Assembly (NCBI GenBank): GCA_017466125.1
Contig: JAFTUS010000174.1
Span: 1 to 61,094, forward strand
Direction of reading: 5' to 3'
Length of the DNA: 61,094 bases
DNA from: Lentisphaeria bacterium
Lineage (GTDB): Bacteria > Verrucomicrobiota > Lentisphaeria > Victivallales > Victivallaceae
Every line of letters begins with the position of its first letter. Positions within the stretch are counted from its first letter, which is position 1. A model generated the notes under the pieces. It saw nothing but the letters and a program-made list of their open reading frames with translations. It had not been told where the DNA came from and searched no databases. Shown one piece after another: positions 26,783 to 35,653 of the stretch. The position numbers and the translations under genes were made by a program.

Positions 26783-29089
26783 ATGAATTCCTGGATCTCC
26801 TGGGGCATTGTCCTCATACCGTTGCTGTTTATTATAGCAATGAGTTACTATTCACGCCGTTATATCCGCAGTGTGGCGGATTATCTTGTCGCGGGGCGGG
26901 TCGCCGGACGTTACGTTATTTCCGTTGCTGATATGACTGCCGGATTGAGTGCTTTCACGCTGGTCGCCATGTGTGAAGTCTCGTACAACACCGGTTTTGC
27001 CATGGCTTTCTGGAATAATATCCTCTTCCCGCTTGGAATATTTCTGAGTCTGACCGGCTTTATCACCTATCGTTTCCGGGAGACCTGCGCCCTGTCCGGC
27101 GGACAGTTTCTGGAACTGCGTTACAGCAGAAAACTGCGTATTTTTGCAACCGTCATACGGGTTTTTGCAGAGATACTGACCAACTGTATCGGACCGGCTG
27201 TGGCGGTACGTTTTCTGATCTATCTTCTGGGACTGCCTTTGTACTTTACGGTTTGCGGTTTCCGCTTCTCCACTTTCGTTGTCCTGCTGATCGGACTGCT
27301 GGGGCTGGCTCTCTTTGTCATCCTGACCGGCGGGCGTATTTCCCTGATCGTTACGGACTGTCTGCAAGGGTTGCTCAGTTACCCGATTTTTGTGATTTTC
27401 TTTGTTTTCGTGCTGACCTCATTTTCCTGGACGGGGGAAGTGATCCCGGTAATGAGTGACCGCGGGGCAGGGGAGAGTTTTCTCAACCCTTACGATGTTC
27501 ACAATCTGCGGGATTTCAATATGTTTTCGCTTTTTGCCGCTGTGATCGGTTCCTTTTTCGGGCGCGGGCTGTGGCTGGGGAATGATACTTCCGGGTGCGG
27601 ACGCACTCCCCATGAACAGAAAATGTCCGGTATGCTCGGTCAGTGGCGAACCGGGTTCAGCGCACTTTTCTGCCTTACGCTGGTCATCGCTGTCATCACG
27701 GTGATGAACCATGCCAACTTTACCGGTAAAGCGCACGAAGTCCGGGTTTCTCTGACCCAACAGGCGGCACAGGAACTGCCGATAAGCAGCACTCTCCGCA
27801 GCGGCATAACCGACAGCGTCAGAAAACTTTCCCCCGTCAAACACAAAATCGGGCAGGATACCCCCCTGACACGGGAAAAAAATCTTGATACTCCTTATCT
27901 GAATACCGTCCATAACGTGCTGAAAGAAAAATCTTCTGCGCAAAAGGAGGGGAATTTTATGTTCCAGAATTTCCGCAGCCTTTACAATCAGATGATGCTG
28001 CCGGTGGTTATGCGCCATTTGCTCCCGCCCGCACTGACGGCACTGCTGGTATTGCTGATCATTATGCTGGTCATCTCCACAGATGACTCCCGTATTTTCA
28101 ACAGTGCGGCGGCGATCATTCAGGACCTTGTCATTCCCTTCTGCAAGAAACCGCTGACATTGACACAGCATGTCCGGCTGCTGAAATTTATGACGGTTGT
28201 CGTTACCGGCATCTTTTTCGCCGGATCTTTGTTTATGGCGCAGTTGGACTTCCTCAATTTGTTTATGGTCATTGCCATCTCCATCTGGGGGGCAGGGGCC
28301 GGATGCGTTGTCCTCTTCGGGCTCTATTCCCGCCGGGGAACCACCGCAGGTGCTTTTACCGCTCTGATTTTGGGCGGCGGACTCTCTGCGGGCGGAATGC
28401 TGCTCCAGCGCAACTGGGCCTCGGTGGTCTATCCGTTTCTGGCGGAAATGGGCTGGGCGGAGGGCATTGGCGGATTTCTGGAAACGGTATCGGCTCCCTT
28501 CAATCCGTGGATCGTCTGGAGCATGGACCCGGTGAAATTCCCCATCAACTCCGTTGAAATCGCCTTTATCGCCATGCTGACTGCCAACATCGGTTATTGG
28601 GTCGTCTCTCTGCTGACCTGCCGTGACCCGTTCAATCTGGAGCGGCTTCTGCATCGCGGCAAGTACAACCTTAATCCGGAAAAAATCGAGATCAAAGAGA
28701 AATTCACCTGGAAAAAACTGCTGGACTTCCTGTTGTCGATCACGCCGGACTACACCCGCAGCGACAAAGTGATCGCATGGTCCGTAATGATTTACAGTAT
28801 CATTTACACCTTTGTCATCTCCTTTGTCGGCGTGGTGCTGCTCAATATTTTCGGTTTGTGGGAAAAAGAGTGGTGGACATGGTATTTTCTGGTCAACTCT
28901 CTGATCATTCCGGCAATTCTGGCGGTGATCACCACGGTATGGTTTTTCATCGGCGGCGTGGCGGATCTGCGCAGACTTTTCAAGGATCTGAAACTCCGTA
29001 AGATCAATGAACTGGATAACGGAATGGTCGAAGGCAATGTATCTCTGGCGGACAAAGCCGCATTTGAAGAGAAAGATGAACAGAAGTGA
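26783..29089 (+). CDS. Sodium:solute symporter (SSS family)
   Basis: This 768-residue integral membrane protein has the SSS fold. It starts SWISWGIVLIPLLFIIAMSYYSRR, shown here only as its key hydrophobic start (residues 3-20), followed by DYLVAGRVAGRYV and a GLSAFTLVAMCEVSYNTG segment (about 53-70) that fits the sodium-site helix. A hydrophilic insertion (about 315-410) sits in the middle, longer than in classical 500-residue members. The ATG at 26783 is chosen over a TTG 12 bases upstream. SSS carriers import sugars, sialic acid or similar solutes with Na+. Its position between glycosidases suggests uptake of their products. Confidence 0.9.
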   Translation: MNSWISWGIVLIPLLFIIAMSYYSRRYIRSVADYLVAGRVAGRYVISVADMTAGLSAFTLVAMCEVSYNTGFAMAFWNNILFPLGIFLSLTGFITYRFRETCALSGGQFLELRYSRKLRIFATVIRVFAEILTNCIGPAVAVRFLIYLLGLPLYFTVCGFRFSTFVVLLIGLLGLALFVILTGGRISLIVTDCLQGLLSYPIFVIFFVFVLTSFSWTGEVIPVMSDRGAGESFLNPYDVHNLRDFNMFSLFAAVIGSFFGRGLWLGNDTSGCGRTPHEQKMSGMLGQWRTGFSALFCLTLVIAVITVMNHANFTGKAHEVRVSLTQQAAQELPISSTLRSGITDSVRKLSPVKHKIGQDTPLTREKNLDTPYLNTVHNVLKEKSSAQKEGNFMFQNFRSLYNQMMLPVVMRHLLPPALTALLVLLIIMLVISTDDSRIFNSAAAIIQDLVIPFCKKPLTLTQHVRLLKFMTVVVTGIFFAGSLFMAQLDFLNLFMVIAISIWGAGAGCVVLFGLYSRRGTTAGAFTALILGGGLSAGGMLLQRNWASVVYPFLAEMGWAEGIGGFLETVSAPFNPWIVWSMDPVKFPINSVEIAFIAMLTANIGYWVVSLLTCRDPFNLERLLHRGKYNLNPEKIEIKEKFTWKKLLDFLLSITPDYTRSDKVIAWSVMIYSIIYTFVISFVGVVLLNIFGLWEKEWWTWYFLVNSLIIPAILAVITTVWFFIGGVADLRRLFKDLKLRKINELDNGMVEGNVSLADKAAFEEKDEQK

Positions 29090-29144
29090 TTTACTGAAAA
29101 GCTCCGTTTTATAAAGATATTTTTCAAAAAAATAACGTTCCCGT

Positions 29145-29172
29145 TTGTATATGCGGAAAATATCGTTATAGT
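29145..29172 (+). promoter_or_regulatory. Promoter of the 918-aa GH42-like gene
   Basis: TTGTAT (29145-29150) and TATAGT (29167-29172) are spaced by 16 bp. The -10 region and spacer include a CG-centred AT-rich sequence that could bind a LacI-type regulator. Confidence 0.5.
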
Positions 29173-29218
29173 AAGGAAAAATCAGTTTCAGTTCAAAACA
29201 CAGATAAAGGAACATTGT

Positions 29219-31975
29219 ATGAAGCACTTGTTTTCCCGGACAACGGCACTTTTATCCGCTTTCTTTGTGGTTTCTGCAAATGCGGTGGAACTATCCGGAA
29301 CTGTCGCCGATCGTAACGGCAGTACCTCCACCGTCAGTGAAAACGGCCGGGTCATCGACCGTACCAATCACCTCGGCTTTACAGTTTGGACCTCTCAAAA
29401 CATCCCCGTCAAAGCGGGCGTTGCCTACTGCGGCAGGATGAAATTGGATGTTCTGTCCCGTTCGATCGGCGCACTCGGCTCTGTCCGTCTGGTTCTGCTG
29501 GATGCCAATATGCGGCCGGTCAAATATCTGCGGGAAGCCGGCGGGCCTCATCAGCACTTCTTCTCCGCAGGCCCGATACAGGTGGAATACCGCACCGCAG
29601 CGGCACACGGAGCCGGATTTATGCGGTTTGAAGTTCTGCTTGCAGGCAATCCGTCCAAAGTCCGGATCGAAAATCCGGTCATAGAAGAGGCAAAACCCGT
29701 TGAGGTGTTTCACGGAAAATACACTCCGAAACGTCCCTATCCCGACCGTGAAAAAACATTGGCGGCCATGCGTAAAACGACTCCGGCAACGGTCGATGTC
29801 GTCTGGCGGGACGGCCGTCCGGTCATCATCATGGATGGCAAAGAGGTTCTCTTCAAGAGTTACAAAGGCTCCCGTGATTACGGCGAGATGAACGAAAACG
29901 GTATCAATGTCATTCAAAGTTTTACCGCCGGGATCACTCTGTTCTGGGACAAAGTCCCGTGGGACCCGATGACGATGACCAAAGAGGGGGGATTTGATTT
30001 CTCCCGTCTGGAAAAGGAACTGCTCTTCATTTTCCACCACGCCCCGACCGCCCGTGTACTGCTCAACGTCAATGTGGACCCCGGACAGCACTTTTTTGAT
30101 CTCTATCCCGACAGTATTTTCCGCAATGAAGCGGGGCAGTTGGGCTTTCGTCAATTCAACACTTTTGCCGGATTTGGCGGCAATCCGCCCAATCCGCGCA
30201 AACACCGTCACTATGCCGTCAGTTACGCCTCGGAAGATTACCAGAATTACGTCTGCAAAGGGCTGAAAGCATTGGCTGAATTTCTGAAATCCTCTCCTGC
30301 CGGAAATATCGTTGTCGGATTTGGTTTCAACGGCGGTCACGATGACCAGTTCCTGCAGTGGGAGTGGAACGCCGCACGCGGTCAGGCGGATTATTCCCCC
30401 GCCGCCCTCAAAGCATACCGCAAATGGCTGAAAGAGAAATACCGCACCGACAAAGCCCTGCGGAAAGCGTGGGGCGAACCCGCTGTCACTTTTGAAACGG
30501 CAAAAATCTTTTCCGAAAAAGAGTGGAAGAGCCGCACTTATTGGAGTTCTGCTAAAAACGGACTCGACCGCAAAGTATCCGACGGGCGGGAATTTATCAC
30601 CTGGTCTATCGCTGAAATGAACAAACGCTTCGCCCGCGCCCTCAAGGAAAATATGGGGCGGCGGGTGCTTGTCGGAACTTATTACAGTTCCCCTATCTGG
30701 GGACAAACCGGCCGTTCCAGTCTGCATCAGCTTGCCGATAACGGCAAAGGGATCGATATTGTTTTCAACGTGAGCGGCTACTCCTATCTGCGGCAGCTTG
30801 GCGGCGTCGGCGGTTCCGGCAACTTTGCCATTGCCGCTGCCCACTCCGCCGGTCTGCTCTATATGCAGGAGATGGATCACCGCACCTACCGTTCCCGCCT
30901 GACCGCAGGCTGGACAAAAGGAACTGTCGCCTACCCGGATACGATCGGAGAATTTCAGGATCAGATCTTCCGTGATGTCGGCGCAACGGTTGCTTCCGGT
31001 GCTGACGGTTACTACCACTTTGATATGTTTGAAAGCTGGTATAATGACCCTGACATCCTCAAAGTGCTGAATACCGCAGCGAAAGCGGCGGATTTCTCCG
31101 TAAAAAACCGTGCCGGACTTCCCCGTTCGGAAGTGGCGATCTTTCTGGATGAGAAAGAGCGTCTGCAAAATCTCTTTACGACTTCGGCATTTCAGTACGG
31201 CATCATCGCGCGCATGAGCGGTGTTACTCCCGATATTTATCTGCTGGACGATCTGACCCGCCCGCTGCCGGATTATAAACTCTGGATCATCCCCGACCCG
31301 CTGACCATTACCGATGCCCAGCTCAAAGCGTTGAAAGAAAAAGCCTTCAAAAAGGGCAATGTCATTATGATCTCCGGCAATGCCGGAGCGTTGAGTTCTG
31401 TCACGCCCGGACGTTCTGCCCCGACGCTGGCAAAACTGGGCATCAAGGTCAGGGATGTTATGCACCCGACGGCGGATTTTGTCGAATTCAGCAAAGATCT
31501 GAAAGAGCCTGAATTTGCGGCATGTTCGGGCAGAGTGGGGCTGTTGGACATCCATTTGCATAACGCTCCGCATACGTTCCGCACGCGCTTCAATTACTTT
31601 ACTGTGCTGGATGATCCCTCCTTCAAAACGGTCGGAGTCTGGCACTCCGGCAAAGCCCCGGCGATCGGCATAAAGCATACTCCCAATGGTACGATCATTT
31701 ACTCCGCCTATCCGAGCGGTATTACTTCTCAAATGATTTACAATGCGGCAAAAGTGGCGGGCGTACTGCCCCATTCTGAACCCGGCAATACCGTTATTGT
31801 CGGCAACGGCGTGATTTCTGTCCACCGTATGGCTCAGGAAGTCGTGTTGTATTTCGACCGGGAAATGGAGTTCTTCGACCCGGAAACCGGAAAAATGATC
31901 GGAGAGGGAAAAACGCTGCCTGTTCCCTGCCGTCTCAAAGGCAGCCGTCTTATCAACTATCGTCTGAAAAAATAA
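29219..31975 (+). CDS. Secreted GH42-like glycoside hydrolase
   Basis: This 918-residue enzyme has a signal peptide ending ANA-VE (about residue 22) and an N-terminal beta-sandwich (about 25-160). A TIM barrel follows (about 190-620). The segments GFGFNGGHDDQFLQWEW, then AYRKWLKEKYRTDKALRKAWG and YMQEMDHRTYRS, align by eye with the GH42-like barrels of the proteins encoded at 37022-40570 and 43678-45885. The glutamate in YMQEMD is a candidate nucleophile. The C-terminal part (about 640-840) resembles a beta-galactosidase trimerisation-type domain. It may release galactose or related sugars outside the cell; this is inference. Confidence 0.75.
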   Translation: MKHLFSRTTALLSAFFVVSANAVELSGTVADRNGSTSTVSENGRVIDRTNHLGFTVWTSQNIPVKAGVAYCGRMKLDVLSRSIGALGSVRLVLLDANMRPVKYLREAGGPHQHFFSAGPIQVEYRTAAAHGAGFMRFEVLLAGNPSKVRIENPVIEEAKPVEVFHGKYTPKRPYPDREKTLAAMRKTTPATVDVVWRDGRPVIIMDGKEVLFKSYKGSRDYGEMNENGINVIQSFTAGITLFWDKVPWDPMTMTKEGGFDFSRLEKELLFIFHHAPTARVLLNVNVDPGQHFFDLYPDSIFRNEAGQLGFRQFNTFAGFGGNPPNPRKHRHYAVSYASEDYQNYVCKGLKALAEFLKSSPAGNIVVGFGFNGGHDDQFLQWEWNAARGQADYSPAALKAYRKWLKEKYRTDKALRKAWGEPAVTFETAKIFSEKEWKSRTYWSSAKNGLDRKVSDGREFITWSIAEMNKRFARALKENMGRRVLVGTYYSSPIWGQTGRSSLHQLADNGKGIDIVFNVSGYSYLRQLGGVGGSGNFAIAAAHSAGLLYMQEMDHRTYRSRLTAGWTKGTVAYPDTIGEFQDQIFRDVGATVASGADGYYHFDMFESWYNDPDILKVLNTAAKAADFSVKNRAGLPRSEVAIFLDEKERLQNLFTTSAFQYGIIARMSGVTPDIYLLDDLTRPLPDYKLWIIPDPLTITDAQLKALKEKAFKKGNVIMISGNAGALSSVTPGRSAPTLAKLGIKVRDVMHPTADFVEFSKDLKEPEFAACSGRVGLLDIHLHNAPHTFRTRFNYFTVLDDPSFKTVGVWHSGKAPAIGIKHTPNGTIIYSAYPSGITSQMIYNAAKVAGVLPHSEPGNTVIVGNGVISVHRMAQEVVLYFDREMEFFDPETGKMIGEGKTLPVPCRLKGSRLINYRLKK

Positions 31976-31990
31976 CAGAAAGGTTATATT

Positions 31991-33886
31991 ATGTTACTTG
32001 GTTGCAACTATTGGTCAAGCCACGCCGGAACCCGGATGTGGGAACTGTGGGATGAAGATGTGATCCGCCGGGATCTGGAAAAACTGGCGGGGATCGGCTG
32101 TGAAATGCTCCGCGTCTTCCCGAACTGGCGTCACTTTCAGCCCATTGAAATCTGCTACACTCACAGCGGTCAATTCCGTGATATTTACATGAAAGGGGAG
32201 CCGCTGCCCGATACGCCCTGCGGCAGAGCCGGTGTCGATGAAGAAATGATCCGCCGTTTCCGCAAATTTGCTGAAATCGCAGAAGAGAACGGTCTTTCCC
32301 TCAAAGTCGCCCTCGTTACCGGTTGGATGAGCGGCTACTTCTACACGCCCCCTGCGCTGGATAAACTCAATCCGCTCACCGACCCCTTTGCCCAGAAATG
32401 GCAGGTGCGCTATGTCCGCTGTCTGGTGCGGGAACTCAAAGACTGCCGTGCGATCAAGGAGTGGGAACTCGGCAATGAGTCCAACTGCATGGGACAGATC
32501 TCCAACAACCATGAAGCATGGGTCTGGACCTATCTGATCAGTTCAGCCATCAAATTGGAAGACCCCACCCGCCCGGTGGCATCCGGTATGCACGGTCTGA
32601 TGCCGAGCAATGATACCCTGACCCGGGACTGGGAAAAAACATGGAACATCCAGACACAGGGCGAACTTTGCGACAGTATGACGGCTCATCCTTATCCGCA
32701 CTCACCCTCCAAGGTTGCGGCCCGTGTGGATGCGCACAACTCCATACGTACCGCACTTCAGGCATCGGTGGAAATGCTTTTCTACGGTGACATTGCCGGA
32801 CGCCCCTCCTGTGTGGAAGAGATCGGTACGTTCTCGCCCTCCTATGTTGCCGAAAAAGAGAAGGCTGAATTTGTCCGCAATACGCTTTACAACTCCTGGG
32901 CTCACGGTTCTACGGATTTTCTGTGGTGGTGCGGTTTCGACCACAGCCATTTGAAATTCCCGCCCTATATCTGGAGCGCATTTGAACGGGAACTCGGCTT
33001 TTTTGACCCGGAATTCAACCCCAAGCCGGTGGCTCATGAAATCACTGATTTCCGGAAATTCAAAGAGAGTCTTCCCTTTGCCGAACTGCCTCCCTTCCAG
33101 CGGGATGCAGTCTGCATATCGACCCGTGCGCAGAGTTTCGATACTTCTCTGACCAACGCATGGAGCGCATTTATTCTGGCAAAACAAAATCATTTCGACA
33201 TCCGCTACGCTTTTGAAACGGAAAATCTGCCCGATGCACCGCTCTACATCGTTCCCGGTCTCTCCGGCGACTGCGGTCTGTACGGAACTGAATTTGCCCA
33301 ACTGCTGAAAAAAGCAGAAGAGGGAGCAACTCTCTATATCTCGGTCAATGACGGTTCTCTTGCGCCGTTTGAAAGAGCCTTCGGCGTTGAAGTGGAAGGG
33401 CGCGAAATGCGCACTTCCCCGGTCAGGATCAAGATGAACGGTCAGACTTTTGAAGTGCCTTCGCCTTTCTGCCTCTATCTGCGCAACATCAGTGCAGAAA
33501 TTCTGGCGACTGAAGAGAACGGCAATCCGGTGTATGTCCGCAACCGTTACGGAAAGGGCTGGGTGTATCTGCTCACGGTCCCGGTGGAATTTACTCTCGG
33601 GTCTCATCCGGGGGCGTTCCACAAGCCGTCAGAACCGCAGTGGCGTGATTTCTACGCACCGCTTGCCGAAACTGTCCGGAACCGCCGCCGTATCACTTGC
33701 AGTGATCCGCTGGTCACATTTACAGAACATCCGGTCAATGAAAATCTCTGCTGGGCAGTTGCCATCAACAACAACGGGCAACCCTCTGCGGCTGAATACA
33801 CGCTGCTCAACGGCTGGAAACTCTCTGAAGGGCAGGCCGGTGAAATTGCGCCCTTCACAGGCAAAGTTCTGAAACTGACCCGCTGA
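31991..33886 (+). CDS. Intracellular GH5-like glycoside hydrolase
   Basis: This 631-residue protein has no signal peptide and starts directly with a barrel strand (LLGCNYWSSHAGTRMW). Likely catalytic acids are E163 in WELGNESN (the NE pair typical of clan GH-A) and E276 or E277 in CVEEIG. The segment MTAHPYPHS gives a conserved substrate-site loop. A C-terminal beta domain (about 400-631) follows. It begins 15 bp after the secreted GH42-like gene. A cytoplasmic barrel next to an exported enzyme and a symporter suggests that imported oligosaccharides are cut inside the cell. Confidence 0.75.
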   Translation: MLLGCNYWSSHAGTRMWELWDEDVIRRDLEKLAGIGCEMLRVFPNWRHFQPIEICYTHSGQFRDIYMKGEPLPDTPCGRAGVDEEMIRRFRKFAEIAEENGLSLKVALVTGWMSGYFYTPPALDKLNPLTDPFAQKWQVRYVRCLVRELKDCRAIKEWELGNESNCMGQISNNHEAWVWTYLISSAIKLEDPTRPVASGMHGLMPSNDTLTRDWEKTWNIQTQGELCDSMTAHPYPHSPSKVAARVDAHNSIRTALQASVEMLFYGDIAGRPSCVEEIGTFSPSYVAEKEKAEFVRNTLYNSWAHGSTDFLWWCGFDHSHLKFPPYIWSAFERELGFFDPEFNPKPVAHEITDFRKFKESLPFAELPPFQRDAVCISTRAQSFDTSLTNAWSAFILAKQNHFDIRYAFETENLPDAPLYIVPGLSGDCGLYGTEFAQLLKKAEEGATLYISVNDGSLAPFERAFGVEVEGREMRTSPVRIKMNGQTFEVPSPFCLYLRNISAEILATEENGNPVYVRNRYGKGWVYLLTVPVEFTLGSHPGAFHKPSEPQWRDFYAPLAETVRNRRRITCSDPLVTFTEHPVNENLCWAVAINNNGQPSAAEYTLLNGWKLSEGQAGEIAPFTGKVLKLTR

Positions 33887-34200
33887 CCGACGCGCCGCCA
33901 CCACGGTGCTTGGACTGCTCTGGCTGCGTCAGCGAGAGGAGGGACAATCTGGACAATGATGGACTTTATGGACGGGGGTGCTGGTGCGGCAGGCAGAGAC
34001 GCTTGGTGTCGTCTCTCGCCGCGCCAGGGGCATTTTGTCCGACAAGTCCGACAAGTCCGACATGTCCGACATGTCCGACATGTCCGATCCCCCCGCCGGT
34101 CGCAGCCGGTGGCAATCGCACTGTTATCCGGCTGGGAAAGTGCGTTTTATGGCGTAATTTGGTAGAATTCTGGTTACCAAATTAAAAAAGTCCTGTTTTT
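33887..34200. repeat. Modular intergenic repeat, second locus
   Basis: No gene is supported here. A GGACAATCT-type 9/10-bp array (33942-33978) precedes the flank CGCCAGGGGCATTTTG, a TCCGACAAG/TCCGACATG array and the flank CCGCCGGTCGCAGCC. Downstream lies a perfect 9-bp inverted repeat AATTTGGTA/TACCAAATT (34156-34183) that ends the block. Confidence 0.8.
34038..34088. repeat. 9-bp tandem array C (TCCGACAAG/TCCGACATG)
   Basis: Two TCCGACAAG and three TCCGACATG units are contiguous from 34038 to 34082, then a degenerate sixth. There are no unique spacers between units. Confidence 0.9.
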
Positions 34201-34213
34201 TTATTTTTGCGGG

Positions 34214-34241
34214 TTGCATTTTTTTATTTTTCGGATATAAT
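34214..34241 (+). promoter_or_regulatory. Pseudopilin 2 promoter
   Basis: TTGCAT (34214-34219) and TATAAT (34236-34241) are spaced by 16 bp. A long leader of about 240 bases follows, with two TTGAACA direct repeats (34303-34309, 34314-34320) one helical turn apart. Confidence 0.5.
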
Positions 34242-34408
34242 ATCGTATATCTTGTTGAAAAGTGTTATTTTTACCACAGGTACAAAAGGAAAGGGCAATT
34301 TGTTGAACATTGGTTGAACAAAATCATTTTCAGGCATTTTTTTCAAAAAATTTCTTGAATTCACAAAAAGGGCATGTAGTTTTATACAGAGTAATAAAAT
34401 CGTAACTT

Positions 34409-34535
34409 CGCATAATATTGATTATGTGAAGTCAAAGGGGCTGATTTCAGTTCAAAATCAACAACCAAAGAACAAGGAGAAAAAAATTATGGGAAAAAAC
34501 AACCTCAAACAGCATAACATAATCAATATTATGCG
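34409..34535 (+). promoter_or_regulatory. Long-range inverted repeat spanning the pseudopilin 2 start
   Basis: The 19 bases at 34409-34427 are the exact reverse complement of 34517-34535. The first arm is in the leader and the second lies within codons 10-16, so the RNA pairing would enclose the Shine-Dalgarno AAGGAG and the start codon in a ~90-base loop. The 5' arm can also fold on itself (ACTTCGCATAAT with ATTATGTGAAGT). A switch between the two structures is possible. Confidence 0.5.
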
Positions 34536-35331
34536 ACATTTCACCCTCATTGAACTGTTGGTCGTAATCGCTATCATCGCCATCCTCGCCGCCATGCTGC
34601 TGCCCGCCTTGAACAAGGCACGCGAAAAAGCCCGTGCAGGCAGTTGTATCTCCAATAAAAAACAGCAGATGCAGGGGTTGCAGCTCTATGCCGATGATTT
34701 TCAGGATCAGATGCCCGCATGGATGAATGGCAATTCCTGGGGAATGGTTATTTCCGGCATCAATAAAAGTACGGATGGCCGGGTCTTTTCTCCGTATGTT
34801 TCTTACAGCGTAACCACTTGTCCCAGTGCAAATCAGCCGAAAAATTGGGACAAAACGACCCAGCTGACCGGAACTGCCGCCAAAAATTTGGATTTCTGCG
34901 GTTCTTCCGGTATGTTGAACCCTGCTGATTCCGGCATTATGTGGCTGTATTCAAGACATGATAAATCAAAAGGAAATTGGACTCAGGCTTCCGGCAGTGA
35001 TGTCGCATGGCTCGGTAAGCGTATCAAAAATCCGAGCATGTTCCTGTTGCTGGCTGACGCTGCGACTTCAACTTACAATTTACCTTGGGTTACTTTTAAT
35101 TTGTTTTCCGGAACTTTTTCTGCTGACAGCGATGTGTCGGGGGCATGGGCTATTCACGGCGATAGCATTGTCGCCGGTTATGTTGACGGTCACGTTATCA
35201 GCGGAAAACCGAAGGAATTGGACGTTACTAAAAATGACGGCGGCAGTGAAGCAAATCAGGTGATCAAGCCATTGGTTACCAAAATGATCGGATATATTGA
35301 CGCCGGTTTTGTTCCTCATAGTTTGAACTGA
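34489..35331 (+). CDS. Pseudopilin 2 with H-X9-DG motif
   Basis: This 280-residue protein is preceded by AAGGAG. Its leader is longer than in pseudopilin 1: 16 residues before [18 protein letters not shown]. The prepilin cleavage site would follow RH, an unusual residue in place of the usual glycine (pseudopilin 1 has QK there). The C-terminal [12 protein letters not shown] is the H-X9-DG motif. An internal ATG at 34531 would give a leader closer to normal (MRHFTLIEL), but no ribosome-binding site precedes it. It stands alone between repeat blocks, with a terminator behind it, upstream of the esterase genes. Confidence 0.85.
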   Translation: MGKNNLKQHNIINIMRHFTLIELLVVIAIIAILAAMLLPALNKAREKARAGSCISNKKQQMQGLQLYADDFQDQMPAWMNGNSWGMVISGINKSTDGRVFSPYVSYSVTTCPSANQPKNWDKTTQLTGTAAKNLDFCGSSGMLNPADSGIMWLYSRHDKSKGNWTQASGSDVAWLGKRIKNPSMFLLLADAATSTYNLPWVTFNLFSGTFSADSDVSGAWAIHGDSIVAGYVDGHVISGKPKELDVTKNDGGSEANQVIKPLVTKMIGYIDAGFVPHSLN

Positions 35332-35349
35332 TAAAACCGGTATGGCAAT

Positions 35350-35391
35350 ACGGCTGTCGGCGGCATCTTTTTGCTGTTGACAGCCGTTTTT
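35350..35391 (+). terminator. Intrinsic terminator after pseudopilin 2
   Basis: ACGGCTGTC (35350-35358) pairs with GACAGCCGT (35379-35387), followed by TTTT. Loop of 20 bases. Confidence 0.7.
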
Positions 35392-35570
35392 GGAGCGATG
35401 CAGAATACCAAGCCCCCCTGCTTGCCGCACCAGGGGCATTTTGTCCGACAAGTCCGACAAGTCCGACAAGTCCGACATGTCCGACCCCCCCGCCGGTCGC
35501 AGCCGGGTGCAATTATTCCTTTGATATTGCCTTTTTAGTAGAATTCTTGTAACCAAATCAAAAAAGTGAT
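35392..35570. repeat. Modular intergenic repeat, third locus
   Basis: No gene is supported. The flank CACCAGGGGCATTTTG, the 9-bp array and the flank CGCCGGTCGCAGCC repeat the order seen near 34040. The motif GTAGAATTCT and then ACCAAAT (35539-35560) also matches the copy at 34162-34182. Confidence 0.8.
35444..35484. repeat. 9-bp tandem array D (TCCGACAAG/TCCGACATG)
   Basis: Three TCCGACAAG and one TCCGACATG units (35444-35479), then a partial fifth. Confidence 0.9.
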
Positions 35571-35590
35571 ATTTTTGATTGGTCGGGCGG

Positions 35591-35618
35591 TTGTTTTTTC
35601 AATTTTTACAGATATAGT
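35591..35618 (+). promoter_or_regulatory. Promoter of the SGNH esterase gene
   Basis: TTGTTT (35591-35596) and TATAGT (35613-35618) are spaced by 16 bp, 36 bp upstream of the esterase start. It probably drives the run of plus-strand genes that follows. Confidence 0.5.
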
Positions 35619-35653
35619 ATAGCATGTTTGTGAAACAATGCGAAGGAGGAAAT

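Noticed and set aside
29291..31825. 844-codon open frame antisense to the GH42-like gene
   Set aside because: Shadow of a biased coding sequence. No start signal.
34038..34088. Tandem array considered as a CRISPR
   Set aside because: Units are contiguous 9-mers with no unique spacers, and no cas gene is present.
33910..34185. 91-codon frame rich in Thr-Cys-Pro repeats
   Set aside because: It is a reading of the 9-bp arrays, with no start signal and no conserved family.
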